Positions 57,579 through 64,000 of a DNA stretch of 64,000 nt are shown here, one piece after another (within the stretch, counting starts at the first letter, position 1; each line of letters opens with the position of its first letter). This DNA is from Synechococcus sp. NOUM97013 (GTDB taxonomy: Bacteria > Cyanobacteriota > Cyanobacteriia > PCC-6307 > Cyanobiaceae), in NCBI RefSeq assembly GCF_014279815.1, contig NZ_CP047941.1, positions 1,054,001-1,118,000 on the forward strand. The letters are read 5' to 3'. The position numbers and the translations under genes were made by a program. The notes under the pieces were generated by a model. That model saw only the letters and a list, made by a program, of their open reading frames with translations, made no database searches and was not told where the DNA came from.

Positions 57579-58292
57579 ATGCTTTCCGGACGACCTCCCT
57601 CCACTCAACTCGACCTTGACCAGCTGCTTGACCGCCTGGCCACGGGTTCCGCTCGTCAGAAGCGCTCAACGGCTGCTGCGCTTGAAAAGGCAGCCGATGA
57701 ACTCTCAGGCAAGGCCTCGGAGGCTTTGAAGGGCTACTCCAGGGATGGTGATGACTGGGGAGCTGGCTGGATCCTTCAGATTCTTCAGCGTCATCATCCA
57801 GAAACCCTTGCGGCCATTCCTGCGGCCAGTTCGGGATGGTTCAACACGCCATCGGCTTGTGGCATTGACTTCAGCGGCCTGCAGGTGGCTCTGCTGCAGG
57901 AAGACTTTGAAGAAGCTGATCGTCTCACCAGCTGCGTTCTGCGTGAGCTCGCTGGGGATCAAGCGGTGCAGCGGGGTTATGTCTATTTCAGTGAGGTCCC
58001 TCGGATGCAGGCATTGGATCTCACCACTCTGGACCGGTTGTGGATTGCCTACTCCCAGGGACGCTTTGGATTCACGGTGCAGTCGCGCTTGCTGAATGCT
58101 CTTGATGGGCGTTACGACCGGCTTTGGCCCCGTATCGGCTGGAAAATCGATGGAAACTGGACCCGATACCCAGGGGCGTTTCAGTGGTCGATGGAGGCGC
58201 CTGAAGGTCATATGCCACTGGTGAATCAACTCCGCGGTGTTCGTCTGATGGATGCGTTGCTGCAGCACCCGGGACTGGCTCACCGATCCTGA
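57579..58292 (+). CDS. GUN4-domain protein
   Basis: A 237-residue protein with an N-terminal helical region (about 1-80) and a GUN4 core (about 90-237) containing RGYVYFSEVPRMQALDLTTLDRLWIAYSQGRFGFTVQ and the RYPGAFQWSMEAPEGHMPL end. GUN4 binds protoporphyrin IX and Mg-protoporphyrin and stimulates Mg-chelatase. The core is complete, but several paralogues exist in cyanobacteria, so this may not be the main chelatase cofactor. Divergent from mnmH by 49 bases. Confidence 0.85.
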   Translation: MLSGRPPSTQLDLDQLLDRLATGSARQKRSTAAALEKAADELSGKASEALKGYSRDGDDWGAGWILQILQRHHPETLAAIPAASSGWFNTPSACGIDFSGLQVALLQEDFEEADRLTSCVLRELAGDQAVQRGYVYFSEVPRMQALDLTTLDRLWIAYSQGRFGFTVQSRLLNALDGRYDRLWPRIGWKIDGNWTRYPGAFQWSMEAPEGHMPLVNQLRGVRLMDALLQHPGLAHRS

Positions 58293-58356
58293 TCGTCCGT
58301 AACGCTGGCAGAAGTCGCCTGGGCCGGTAAGGTCAACTGAGGATGAAGCGGTCTTG

Positions 58357-58818
58357 ATGCTGACCCGATTTCTGCCTTCGATGCGATGGGCTGATTTCAT
58401 CCTGCCGTCGACCTTCCAGCTCACTCCGCTGATGGAGCTGTTGCTTGAACCGGTGGAGTGCGAGGAAACCTCCTGCAGGCTGCAGCTGGGTCTCCAGGAA
58501 GCGCTGGTGAATGCCGTTCGCCATGGCAATGACGCTGACCCTCGTAAGTGTTTGAGGATCCGCCGCATTCTCACCCCGAACTGGTTGATCTGGCAGATCC
58601 AAGACGAGGGAGATGGCCTGCCACTGCAGGCCCGCGTGGGGATATTGCCTGAGCAGTTGGATGCCGATCAGGGGCGTGGGTTGTTCCTGATGCACCAGTG
58701 CTTTGACGACATCCGCTGGAGCTCCCGTGGCAATCGCGTGCAGCTGGCCTGTCGCCGGCCTGGAACCTCCGTTGGCGTCAGTGATGCGGACAGCCTGGAT
58801 CTTTCAATTCCCGCTTGA
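58357..58818 (+). CDS. RsbW/SpoIIAB-like serine kinase, anti-sigma regulatory ATPase
   Basis: A 153-residue GHKL ATPase. N box QEALVNAVRHGN, G1 box DEGDGLP and G2-like GRGLFLMHQC are present, without a histidine phosphotransfer domain. Predicted partner is a STAS antagonist like that at 20947-21246; a direct link is not shown. TTG at 58354 is an alternative start. Confidence 0.85.
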   Translation: MLTRFLPSMRWADFILPSTFQLTPLMELLLEPVECEETSCRLQLGLQEALVNAVRHGNDADPRKCLRIRRILTPNWLIWQIQDEGDGLPLQARVGILPEQLDADQGRGLFLMHQCFDDIRWSSRGNRVQLACRRPGTSVGVSDADSLDLSIPA

Positions 58819-59026
58819 TCCAGCCAAGTGCCTGCTGTGTGAGAGCCTCCACATCCTCGCGGCGACCGTTTTGAACCAGCTGCGAGAGCGCAGCGGCAAG
58901 CAATTCGGCTCCGCGACGGTCGGCATTGGTTTTGAGTTTGTGCCAATCGCGATCGCCAATGCTCAGGTTCTGGTGAAGATCCCTGGCTTGTTCAATGGCC
59001 TGTTCTGGCCAGTTCGTCGGCGACAC
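58778..59026 (-). CDS. Small conserved hypothetical protein (DUF6439-like)
   Basis: An 82-residue helical soluble protein with the block DWHKLKTNADRRGAELLAAALSQL. I recall similar cyanobacterial proteins of unknown function. It overlaps the 3' end of the RsbW-like gene by 41 bases. Confidence 0.6.
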   Translation of the reverse strand: MSPTNWPEQAIEQARDLHQNLSIGDRDWHKLKTNADRRGAELLAAALSQLVQNGRREDVEALTQQALGWIKRELKDPGCPHH

Positions 59027-59082
59027 GTGGTGATCTCAAGCGCGTTGTCTCACTATCGTGACCGATAACAGCCGAGGGCGGC

Positions 59083-59337
59083 ATGGGCAGACAACATCGC
59101 CGCCGAGCCCCATTGCATGCGCTTCAAGACCTGTTGCGACTTGAACCCAGGGCCTGGGAAACCGGAGACCTTCGATCTCGGCGACGATCCCAACAGCGAC
59201 GGATGCTTCGAGAACTCACAACCATGAATTCCGACGGATTGGCGTGGTTGCAGTCCAGAGAGCGGGGTTCACGTTTCTGGAGAGCCTTGCGCTGGGGAGG
59301 GCCGGGGCTACTGCTCGGATGGTGGCTCGGGCGATGA
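59083..59337 (+). CDS. Small hypothetical basic protein
   Basis: An 84-residue Arg/Leu/Trp-rich protein, weakly hydrophobic at its C-terminus (RWGGPGLLLGWWLGR). Not recognised; it lies between a divergent small gene and a convergent one. Confidence 0.5.
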   Translation: MGRQHRRRAPLHALQDLLRLEPRAWETGDLRSRRRSQQRRMLRELTTMNSDGLAWLQSRERGSRFWRALRWGGPGLLLGWWLGR

Positions 59338-59340
59338 GAC

Positions 59341-59655
59341 TCAGGCCGCTGCCACGGGCTCGTTGACGACAACCAGGGAGTCGGGTGCGTCTGAGAGAGC
59401 GTCATCCAGAGGGGGAGTGTCGAGCCCTTGCGTTGGCATGGTTTGGCCATTGATCCAGGCCTGGTGCAAGGCCCGGCGTCGACGATCCTCTGCCAGGACT
59501 AGGCGGTCAGCTGCTGCCTGAGGGCTTTCACCAGGTTCCATGGCTGTCCTGAGACAGATGCCGAAGCCATGGGCTTCTACCTGCACCTTGCCTTCCATCA
59601 ACACCACCTGGAAGGTCCAGCCCCGCAACCAGCGGATCCGGAATGGATTCGTCAT
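59341..59655 (-). CDS. Hypothetical protein
   Basis: A 104-residue soluble protein with a Gly/Val-rich beta-like N-terminus (WTFQVVLMEGKVQVEAHGFGICL) and an Arg-rich helical part (AAADRLVLAEDRRRRAL). The start at 59655 is chosen over 59712. Not recognised, though conserved-looking. Confidence 0.6.
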   Translation of the reverse strand: MTNPFRIRWLRGWTFQVVLMEGKVQVEAHGFGICLRTAMEPGESPQAAADRLVLAEDRRRRALHQAWINGQTMPTQGLDTPPLDDALSDAPDSLVVVNEPVAAA

Positions 59656-59730
59656 GGACGAAGGGACGTAATGCCAGCACCCTATGGGGTTCCCCATTGG
59701 ATGCAAGGGCATGTGTCAGGGAATCACTGC

Positions 59731-60825
59731 TCAGGTGAGTTCAGGTTTTGTCGCGGTCCAAACGCGCGTCATGAAATGCGATTCGGCGTTGATATCGCTG
59801 AATCCGGCGTCGATCAGACGTTGATTGATGTCATCGCTGATGAAATCGCGGTAGTAGGGCTCATGGAACACCCGTCGGAAGTTCTCCATCGCGATATCGA
59901 ACTGGGGTGAATCGGCCAGTTGCACGGAATCAGCCAGCACGAGCACACCACCTGGTTCCAGCAAGCGATAGCAGTCCTGAAGCACCGCTTGCCGTGCATC
60001 ACCAGGAAGCTCATGGAACAGGAACACGCAGGTCACCGCTTGGAAACCGCCGTCGTCAAACGGCATTCGCTCGGCATTGCCTTGCACGAGTTGAACCAAC
60101 GGACCTCGCGCGTTATTCAGCCATTTGTTGGCCTGTCTGAGATAGGCCTCAGACAGATCAACACCCACAAGCGTGGCCTGGGGCACAGCTGCTCTGATCT
60201 GATGCAAGGTGCGGCCAGTACCGGTGGCAACGTCGAGAATCCTCAGGCTGCTCTCGCCCCGTTCTGAAAATCGCTGCAGACCTTGCTTGAGGCCTGGCAG
60301 GATGCGACGGCGCATGGCATCCGCTGCTCCGTTGAACAGGATGTCCACCTGCAGGTCGTAAAGCTCTGCGGAGTGATCACTCAGGTAGCCATCGGTTTGA
60401 TGATGGAAGTTCTGAAGGTAATAGTCGGGGTAGAGGTCCCGATTGTTCAGATCAGGAAGGTCCTGAACATCTCTTGCCCGCCGTCTGGCCCAGTTGGAGG
60501 GGAGGTCTAGCCAAACACGTGGATATCGCTCTGCCCATTCAAGCCAGGGAATATCAAACAAAAGCGACTCTGGGTAGAAACCAGCTTGCGCGTCGTTCCA
60601 GTCGAGTTCGTGCAGGGCATCAAGCGACTGCCGCAGCTCGTTCATCATGGCGTCTGGAACAGGCTGGGTCTGCGGAACCACATCGGGCGCGACCACTTCC
60701 ATCACCTTGGTGCTCAGTTCCTTGTGCACCAGCCCAGCGAGACTCCGGCCCTGTTGCATGGTCCGGTAGGCAAGTTCGGTGATGCTGGGCGCCATGAAGA
60801 GGGTCTCAGTTCCAAGCTGCACCAT
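59731..60825 (-). CDS. SAM-dependent methyltransferase
   Basis: A 364-residue protein with a 150-residue N-terminal region (EALWYPESLLFDIPWLEWAE-like) and a C-terminal class I methyltransferase: motif I LDVATGTGRT, motif II LVGVDLS, and post-motif FLFHELPGDARQAVL. The LLEPGGVLVLADS block is typical of UbiE/COQ5-like and other small-molecule methylases. Substrate unknown. In-frame starts at 60897 or 60795 are possible. Confidence 0.85.
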   Translation of the reverse strand: MVQLGTETLFMAPSITELAYRTMQQGRSLAGLVHKELSTKVMEVVAPDVVPQTQPVPDAMMNELRQSLDALHELDWNDAQAGFYPESLLFDIPWLEWAERYPRVWLDLPSNWARRRARDVQDLPDLNNRDLYPDYYLQNFHHQTDGYLSDHSAELYDLQVDILFNGAADAMRRRILPGLKQGLQRFSERGESSLRILDVATGTGRTLHQIRAAVPQATLVGVDLSEAYLRQANKWLNNARGPLVQLVQGNAERMPFDDGGFQAVTCVFLFHELPGDARQAVLQDCYRLLEPGGVLVLADSVQLADSPQFDIAMENFRRVFHEPYYRDFISDDINQRLIDAGFSDINAESHFMTRVWTATKPELT

Positions 60826-60947
60826 TCCAATCGATTCGAGCCTCTGCTGTGGACTGCGCTCAGAACGTTGCGAAAAGAACTGTGAAGACCTGGGCAAAAT
60901 GGTAGCCGTTGTTACAGAATTGACTCACTGAGCCGCAGGAGGCCGCC

Positions 60948-61220
60948 ATGAAACAGCAAGCCGCTCCCGTTGCAATTCCCCTTCGTTACTCGGGCAATGT
61001 GCTCGAGCGACGCCAGCACGCTGCCGCTGAATTCATGGCCTGGGCTGACCATCACGCTCACGATGTTCTGCGTCGGGAAGCTTTGCAGGTTCAGGTGGAG
61101 GACCATGTCGATCATTTCGATCGGCGTAGTGCTCTGGCGCAGCAGCAGGTGTATGCCCGTCGTCGCAGCCATCAGCGCCACCTGCATGACAGTGCAATGG
61201 CCCAGTTGCGGCACGTTTGA
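60948..61220 (+). CDS. Small hypothetical protein
   Basis: A 90-residue His/Gln/Arg-rich soluble protein (HVDHFDRRSALAQQQVYARRRSHQRHLH). Not recognised; probably helical. The 256-base stretch after it holds nothing I can support. Confidence 0.55.
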   Translation: MKQQAAPVAIPLRYSGNVLERRQHAAAEFMAWADHHAHDVLRREALQVQVEDHVDHFDRRSALAQQQVYARRRSHQRHLHDSAMAQLRHV

Positions 61221-61476
61221 AATTGCTTAAAAGTTGAAAACTGCTTGCTCGAGGCGCTTTTGAATCAGATGAGAAGTGCGTTGTTGCGGGTGGTTCGTTG
61301 GCGAGGCAGATCTTTGCAAACTGCCTTGACCTTTAGGGGTGCGATGATTCGATTTCATCATCCTGATCTGTGCTGCTGTTAATGAACAGCAGCTCCTGAC
61401 TTGCTCATAGGCATTTTTTCTAAGTGCCTGGTGGCGTCTGGATTAAAAGGTAGGCGACAGGCTCTAGACGCAAGAG

Positions 61477-61800
61477 CTAGCTGTTTTCGGGTCGACCTGC
61501 TTTGTAGACCGTTAGGACATAGCCATTGTGTTCGAAGGTTGCTGTTTCGGAGGTATCTTGTCGTTTGTAATTTTTATCTTTGTTTGAATTGGGAAAAATA
61601 AAACTGTAATCCTGGCTGTAAAAGCTGATAGAGGTGTCTTCGTCAGCTCCACTCTTGTCTTCAAAAAGGCATTTCCCTGCGAGTTCTTCCTTGTTTGTAT
61701 CCGGCCATTCGAGTGTGCACCAGGCAGTGTCTTTGCTGGAGCAGGAAGATAGCAATGCGGCAGTTATTGCAAGAGCTGTAATAGCGGTCGATTTTTTCAT
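61477..61800 (-). CDS. Lipoprotein, hypothetical
   Basis: A 107-residue lipoprotein with signal peptide ITALAITAALLSSC (lipobox LSSC). The mature region is charged and Ser/Asp-rich (FEDKSGADEDTSISFYSQDYSFIF), with two further Cys. Not recognised. AT-richer than neighbours. Confidence 0.7.
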   Translation of the reverse strand: MKKSTAITALAITAALLSSCSSKDTAWCTLEWPDTNKEELAGKCLFEDKSGADEDTSISFYSQDYSFIFPNSNKDKNYKRQDTSETATFEHNGYVLTVYKAGRPENS

Positions 61801-61893
61801 TGAATGATCGTTTTGACTACTTTAGTTGTTCCTCTCAGGATTTTGTTGCTGTTTTGTTGTCTGTCTGTAACTAAATCTGACTGAATTGGCAAT

Positions 61894-61919
61894 AAAAAAA
61901 GGGCCTCGCTAAAGACCCT
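61894..61919 (-). terminator. Intrinsic terminator of glnA
   Basis: On the - strand AGGGTC/GGCCCT form a 6-bp stem (with one G-T pair, 8-base loop) followed by seven T (61894-61900). It lies 39 bases past the glnA stop. Confidence 0.75.
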
Positions 61920-61957
61920 CTGGAATGCATTGGTTTAAGTGTGATCGACGTCTGATA

Positions 61958-63379
61958 TCAGGCGTCGTAATACATGGTGAATTCGTGGGGATGCGGGCGC
62001 TGGCGCAGTTGCTGGACTTCTTCGTATTTGAGGTCAATCCAGTTGTCGATGAAGTCCTTGGTGAACACACCACCTTCCAGAAGGTAGTGATGATCAGCAT
62101 TGAGGGCTTCCAGTGCTCCGTTCAGGGAAGCGGGCACCGTGGCGATCTGCTTGAGCTGCTCGGCAGGGAGTTCGAACAGATCGACGTCCACGCCTTCGCC
62201 GGGGTCGATCTGATTCTTGATACCGTCAATGCCAGCCATCATCATGGCGCTGAAGGCCAGATAAGGGTTGGCGAGGGCATCGCCTGAGCGGAATTCGAGG
62301 CGCTTGGCCTTGGGGCTTGGCCCTGTCAGTGGAATGCGCACAGCAGCCGAACGGTTGCCTTCGGAATACACGAGATTCACCGGCGCTTCAAAGCCCGGCA
62401 CCAGTCGCTTGTAGCTGTTGGTGGTGGGGTTGGTAAAGGCGAGGAAGGATGGGGCGTGCTTGAGGATGCCGCCGATGTACCAACGAGCAGTCTGGGACAG
62501 GTTGGCGTAGGTGCCTTCACCGAAGAACAGCGGCTGGCCACCCTTCCAGAGGCTCTGGTGCACGTGCATGCCGGAGCCGTTGTCATTGAAGACCGGCTTG
62601 GGCATAAATGTGGCTGTTTTGCCGTACTGCTTGGCCACGTTGCGCACGACGTACTTGTATGTCATCACGTTGTCGGCGGCCTGAATCAGTTCGGCGAACT
62701 TCATGCCGAGCTCGTGTTGGCCTGCACCAGCCACTTCGTGGTGGTGCTTTTCGATGGGGATGCCCAGCTCAGCCATCTTCAGGAGCATTTCCGAACGGAT
62801 GTCCTGGGCTGTGTCGTTGGGGGCAACTGGGAAGTAACCCTCTTTCTCTTGAATCTTGTAAGCGAGGTTTCCGCCCTCTTCCACTCGACCGGTGTTCCAA
62901 GCCGCTTCGATGGTGTCAACGCTGTAGAAGCTGCCGCCTTCGGCCGAGTTGTAACGAACGTCGTCAAACAGGAAGAATTCCGGCTCAGGGCCGAAGAAAG
63001 CCATATCGGCCAAGCCTGTGCTGGAGAGATAGGCCAGGGCTTTCTGCGCCAGGGCACGAGGGCAGCGCTCGTAGGGCTCGCCGGTGCGCGGGTCCTGGAT
63101 CGAACAGATCAGGCTGAGGGTCTTATGGCGATAGAAAGGATCGATCCATGCGGTTGAAGGATCGGGGACCATCGCCATATCCGAGGCGTTGATGGCCTTC
63201 CAGCCGCGGATGGAGGAACCGTCGAACGCCAGGCCTTCAGTGAACGACTCAGGCTCGATCAGGTCTTGGCAGACGGTGAGGTGCTGCCACTTGCCATGCA
63301 GGTCCGTGAACTTCAGGTCGATCAGCTCAATGCCTTCTTCCTTGATCAGACGAAGGACGTCCTGTGCTGTTTTGGCCAT
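61958..63379 (-). CDS. glnA: Glutamine synthetase type I
   Basis: A 473-residue GSI-beta-like enzyme that joins ammonia to glutamate, the entry of nitrogen in cyanobacteria. Motifs: [31 protein letters not shown] (metal and glutamate sites), [10 protein letters not shown]. The adenylylation-site tyrosine of enterobacterial GS is a phenylalanine here (F402 in VDLFELP), so control by adenylylation is unlikely. The start MAKTAQ at 63379 is chosen over upstream in-frame ATGs at 63472. I see no clean NtcA site (GTA-N8-TAC) upstream. Divergent from apcF. Confidence 0.97.
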   Translation of the reverse strand: MAKTAQDVLRLIKEEGIELIDLKFTDLHGKWQHLTVCQDLIEPESFTEGLAFDGSSIRGWKAINASDMAMVPDPSTAWIDPFYRHKTLSLICSIQDPRTGEPYERCPRALAQKALAYLSSTGLADMAFFGPEPEFFLFDDVRYNSAEGGSFYSVDTIEAAWNTGRVEEGGNLAYKIQEKEGYFPVAPNDTAQDIRSEMLLKMAELGIPIEKHHHEVAGAGQHELGMKFAELIQAADNVMTYKYVVRNVAKQYGKTATFMPKPVFNDNGSGMHVHQSLWKGGQPLFFGEGTYANLSQTARWYIGGILKHAPSFLAFTNPTTNSYKRLVPGFEAPVNLVYSEGNRSAAVRIPLTGPSPKAKRLEFRSGDALANPYLAFSAMMMAGIDGIKNQIDPGEGVDVDLFELPAEQLKQIATVPASLNGALEALNADHHYLLEGGVFTKDFIDNWIDLKYEEVQQLRQRPHPHEFTMYYDA

Positions 63380-63591
63380 AGCGGGGGCGTGTTCCCGGAA
63401 TTCGGTACGACCGTAAATATCGCTCAGTACCCGCTTTGTATCAAGGGGCACCTTTTTCATTTCTGTGTGCATGGCTTCGACCGTCTGTCGTGTTGGTAAC
63501 CGTTTCTGTCAGATTCACGTGATCCCCTTTGCTGGCACGGTTTCGCGCGGTTGCCGGTGTTAGCTTCCGGCCAAAGTGAACAGGGCCCCGC

Positions 63592-64000
63592 ATGCGCGAT
63601 GCCATCACCGGTTTGATCGGCCAGTACGACCAGCTCGGTCGTTATCTCGATCGCTCCGCCATCGATCGCATCGAGAGCTATCTCGAAGAAGCGGACGTGC
63701 GTGTTTTGGCCGTCGAGATCATCAATCGGGAAGCAGCCGAGTTGGTGCGTGAAGCCAGCCAGCGTCTGTTTCAGGCTGATCCTGAATTGCTTCTGCCCGG
63801 AGGGAATGCCTACACGACGCGGCGCCTTGCGGCCTGCCTGCGCGATATGGATTACTTCCTTCGCTACGCCAGCTACTCCTTGATTGCTGGCGACAGCACG
63901 ATCCTCAATGAGCGAGTCCTCAACGGACTCGATGACACCTACAAAAGCCTCGGAGTTCCCACCGGTCCCACCGTGCGCAGCATGGTTTTGCTCGCTGATG
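63592..64000 (+). CDS. apcF: Allophycocyanin beta-18-type subunit (partial, 3' end cut)
   Basis: First 136 codons of a phycobiliprotein. The YTTRRLAACLRDMDYFLRYASY block carries the phycocyanobilin-binding C82, followed by ILNERVLNGLDDTYKSLGVP. The divergence from typical ApcB and the RDAITGLIGQYD opening favour the beta-18 core subunit ApcF, which replaces one ApcB in the phycobilisome core. It runs off the window. Confidence 0.88.
   Translation, partial: MRDAITGLIGQYDQLGRYLDRSAIDRIESYLEEADVRVLAVEIINREAAELVREASQRLFQADPELLLPGGNAYTTRRLAACLRDMDYFLRYASYSLIAGDSTILNERVLNGLDDTYKSLGVPTGPTVRSMVLLAD

Noticed and set aside
63380-63591. NtcA site between glnA and apcF
   Set aside because: The best match is GTA-N12-TAC at 63413-63430, spacing 12 instead of 8, so it is not a normal NtcA site.

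Overview
The window looks like a chromosomal segment of a marine picocyanobacterium of the Synechococcus/Cyanobium type. The evidence is the high-GC, tightly packed gene layout and a set of cyanobacterial markers: an allophycocyanin beta-18 type subunit (apcF, cut by the right edge), psb28, a PAM68-like photosystem II assembly factor, a GUN4-domain protein, DUF1816, DUF1350 and DUF3082 proteins, and a phosphate-binding protein next to a PtrA-like CRP-family regulator. The dnaE gene is intact and not split by an intein, as in marine picocyanobacteria. I cannot name the strain from the sequence alone.

Layout. Positions 1-3.7 kb carry a + strand run for a nitrilase-family amidase, an N-acetylmuramoyl-L-alanine amidase, glutamate racemase and a long-chain polyprenyl diphosphate synthase. 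From 3.7 to 10 kb there are a HAD phosphatase, three small unknowns, acetyl-CoA synthetase, DUF1350, a PrxQ-type peroxiredoxin and a DEDDh exonuclease. From 10.3 to 12.1 kb lies a phosphate-stress pair (PstS/SphX-like protein and PtrA-like regulator). A tRNA-Pro(GGG) with its terminator and msrA follow. The stretch at 13.6-16.3 kb is gene-poor and lower in GC. It holds a frameshifted Nif11-type leader peptide relic and an orphan FG-GAP-like repeat protein, and it is the only part that looks like accessory DNA.

From 16.3 to 31 kb come an ABC exporter, then a long + strand run (trpD, carA, a STAS protein, mini-RNase III, a TrmH-type methyltransferase with an Arg/Asp-rich tail, DUF1816, gatA, dnaE), then PAM68-like, rpsO, ruvA and ferritin on the - strand. 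Two Fur-box-like palindromes lie between ferritin and a lipoprotein. From 32 to 46 kb are a DMT transporter, dnaG, an HExxH protein, an SDR dehydrogenase, several small unknowns, a DUF481 outer-membrane protein, a LexA-boxed umuDC operon, an SGNH hydrolase, rlmH, a pentapeptide-repeat protein, a YraN protein and a C39-like protein.

From 46 to 64 kb are rsmA-ispE-DUF3082, pdhB-secD-secF, a psb28 operon with two tandem AI-2E-family permeases, a MnmH/SelU homologue diverging from GUN4, an RsbW-like ATPase, a methyltransferase, and glnA (with terminator) diverging from apcF.

Most of the window is housekeeping. I see no CRISPR array, insertion sequence, integrase, rRNA or obvious defence system. 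The strongest unusual signals are the Nif11 relic plus FG-GAP island, the STAS gene whose conserved N-terminus has no canonical start codon, the structured terminator-tipped leader in front of trpD, and several very small genes.
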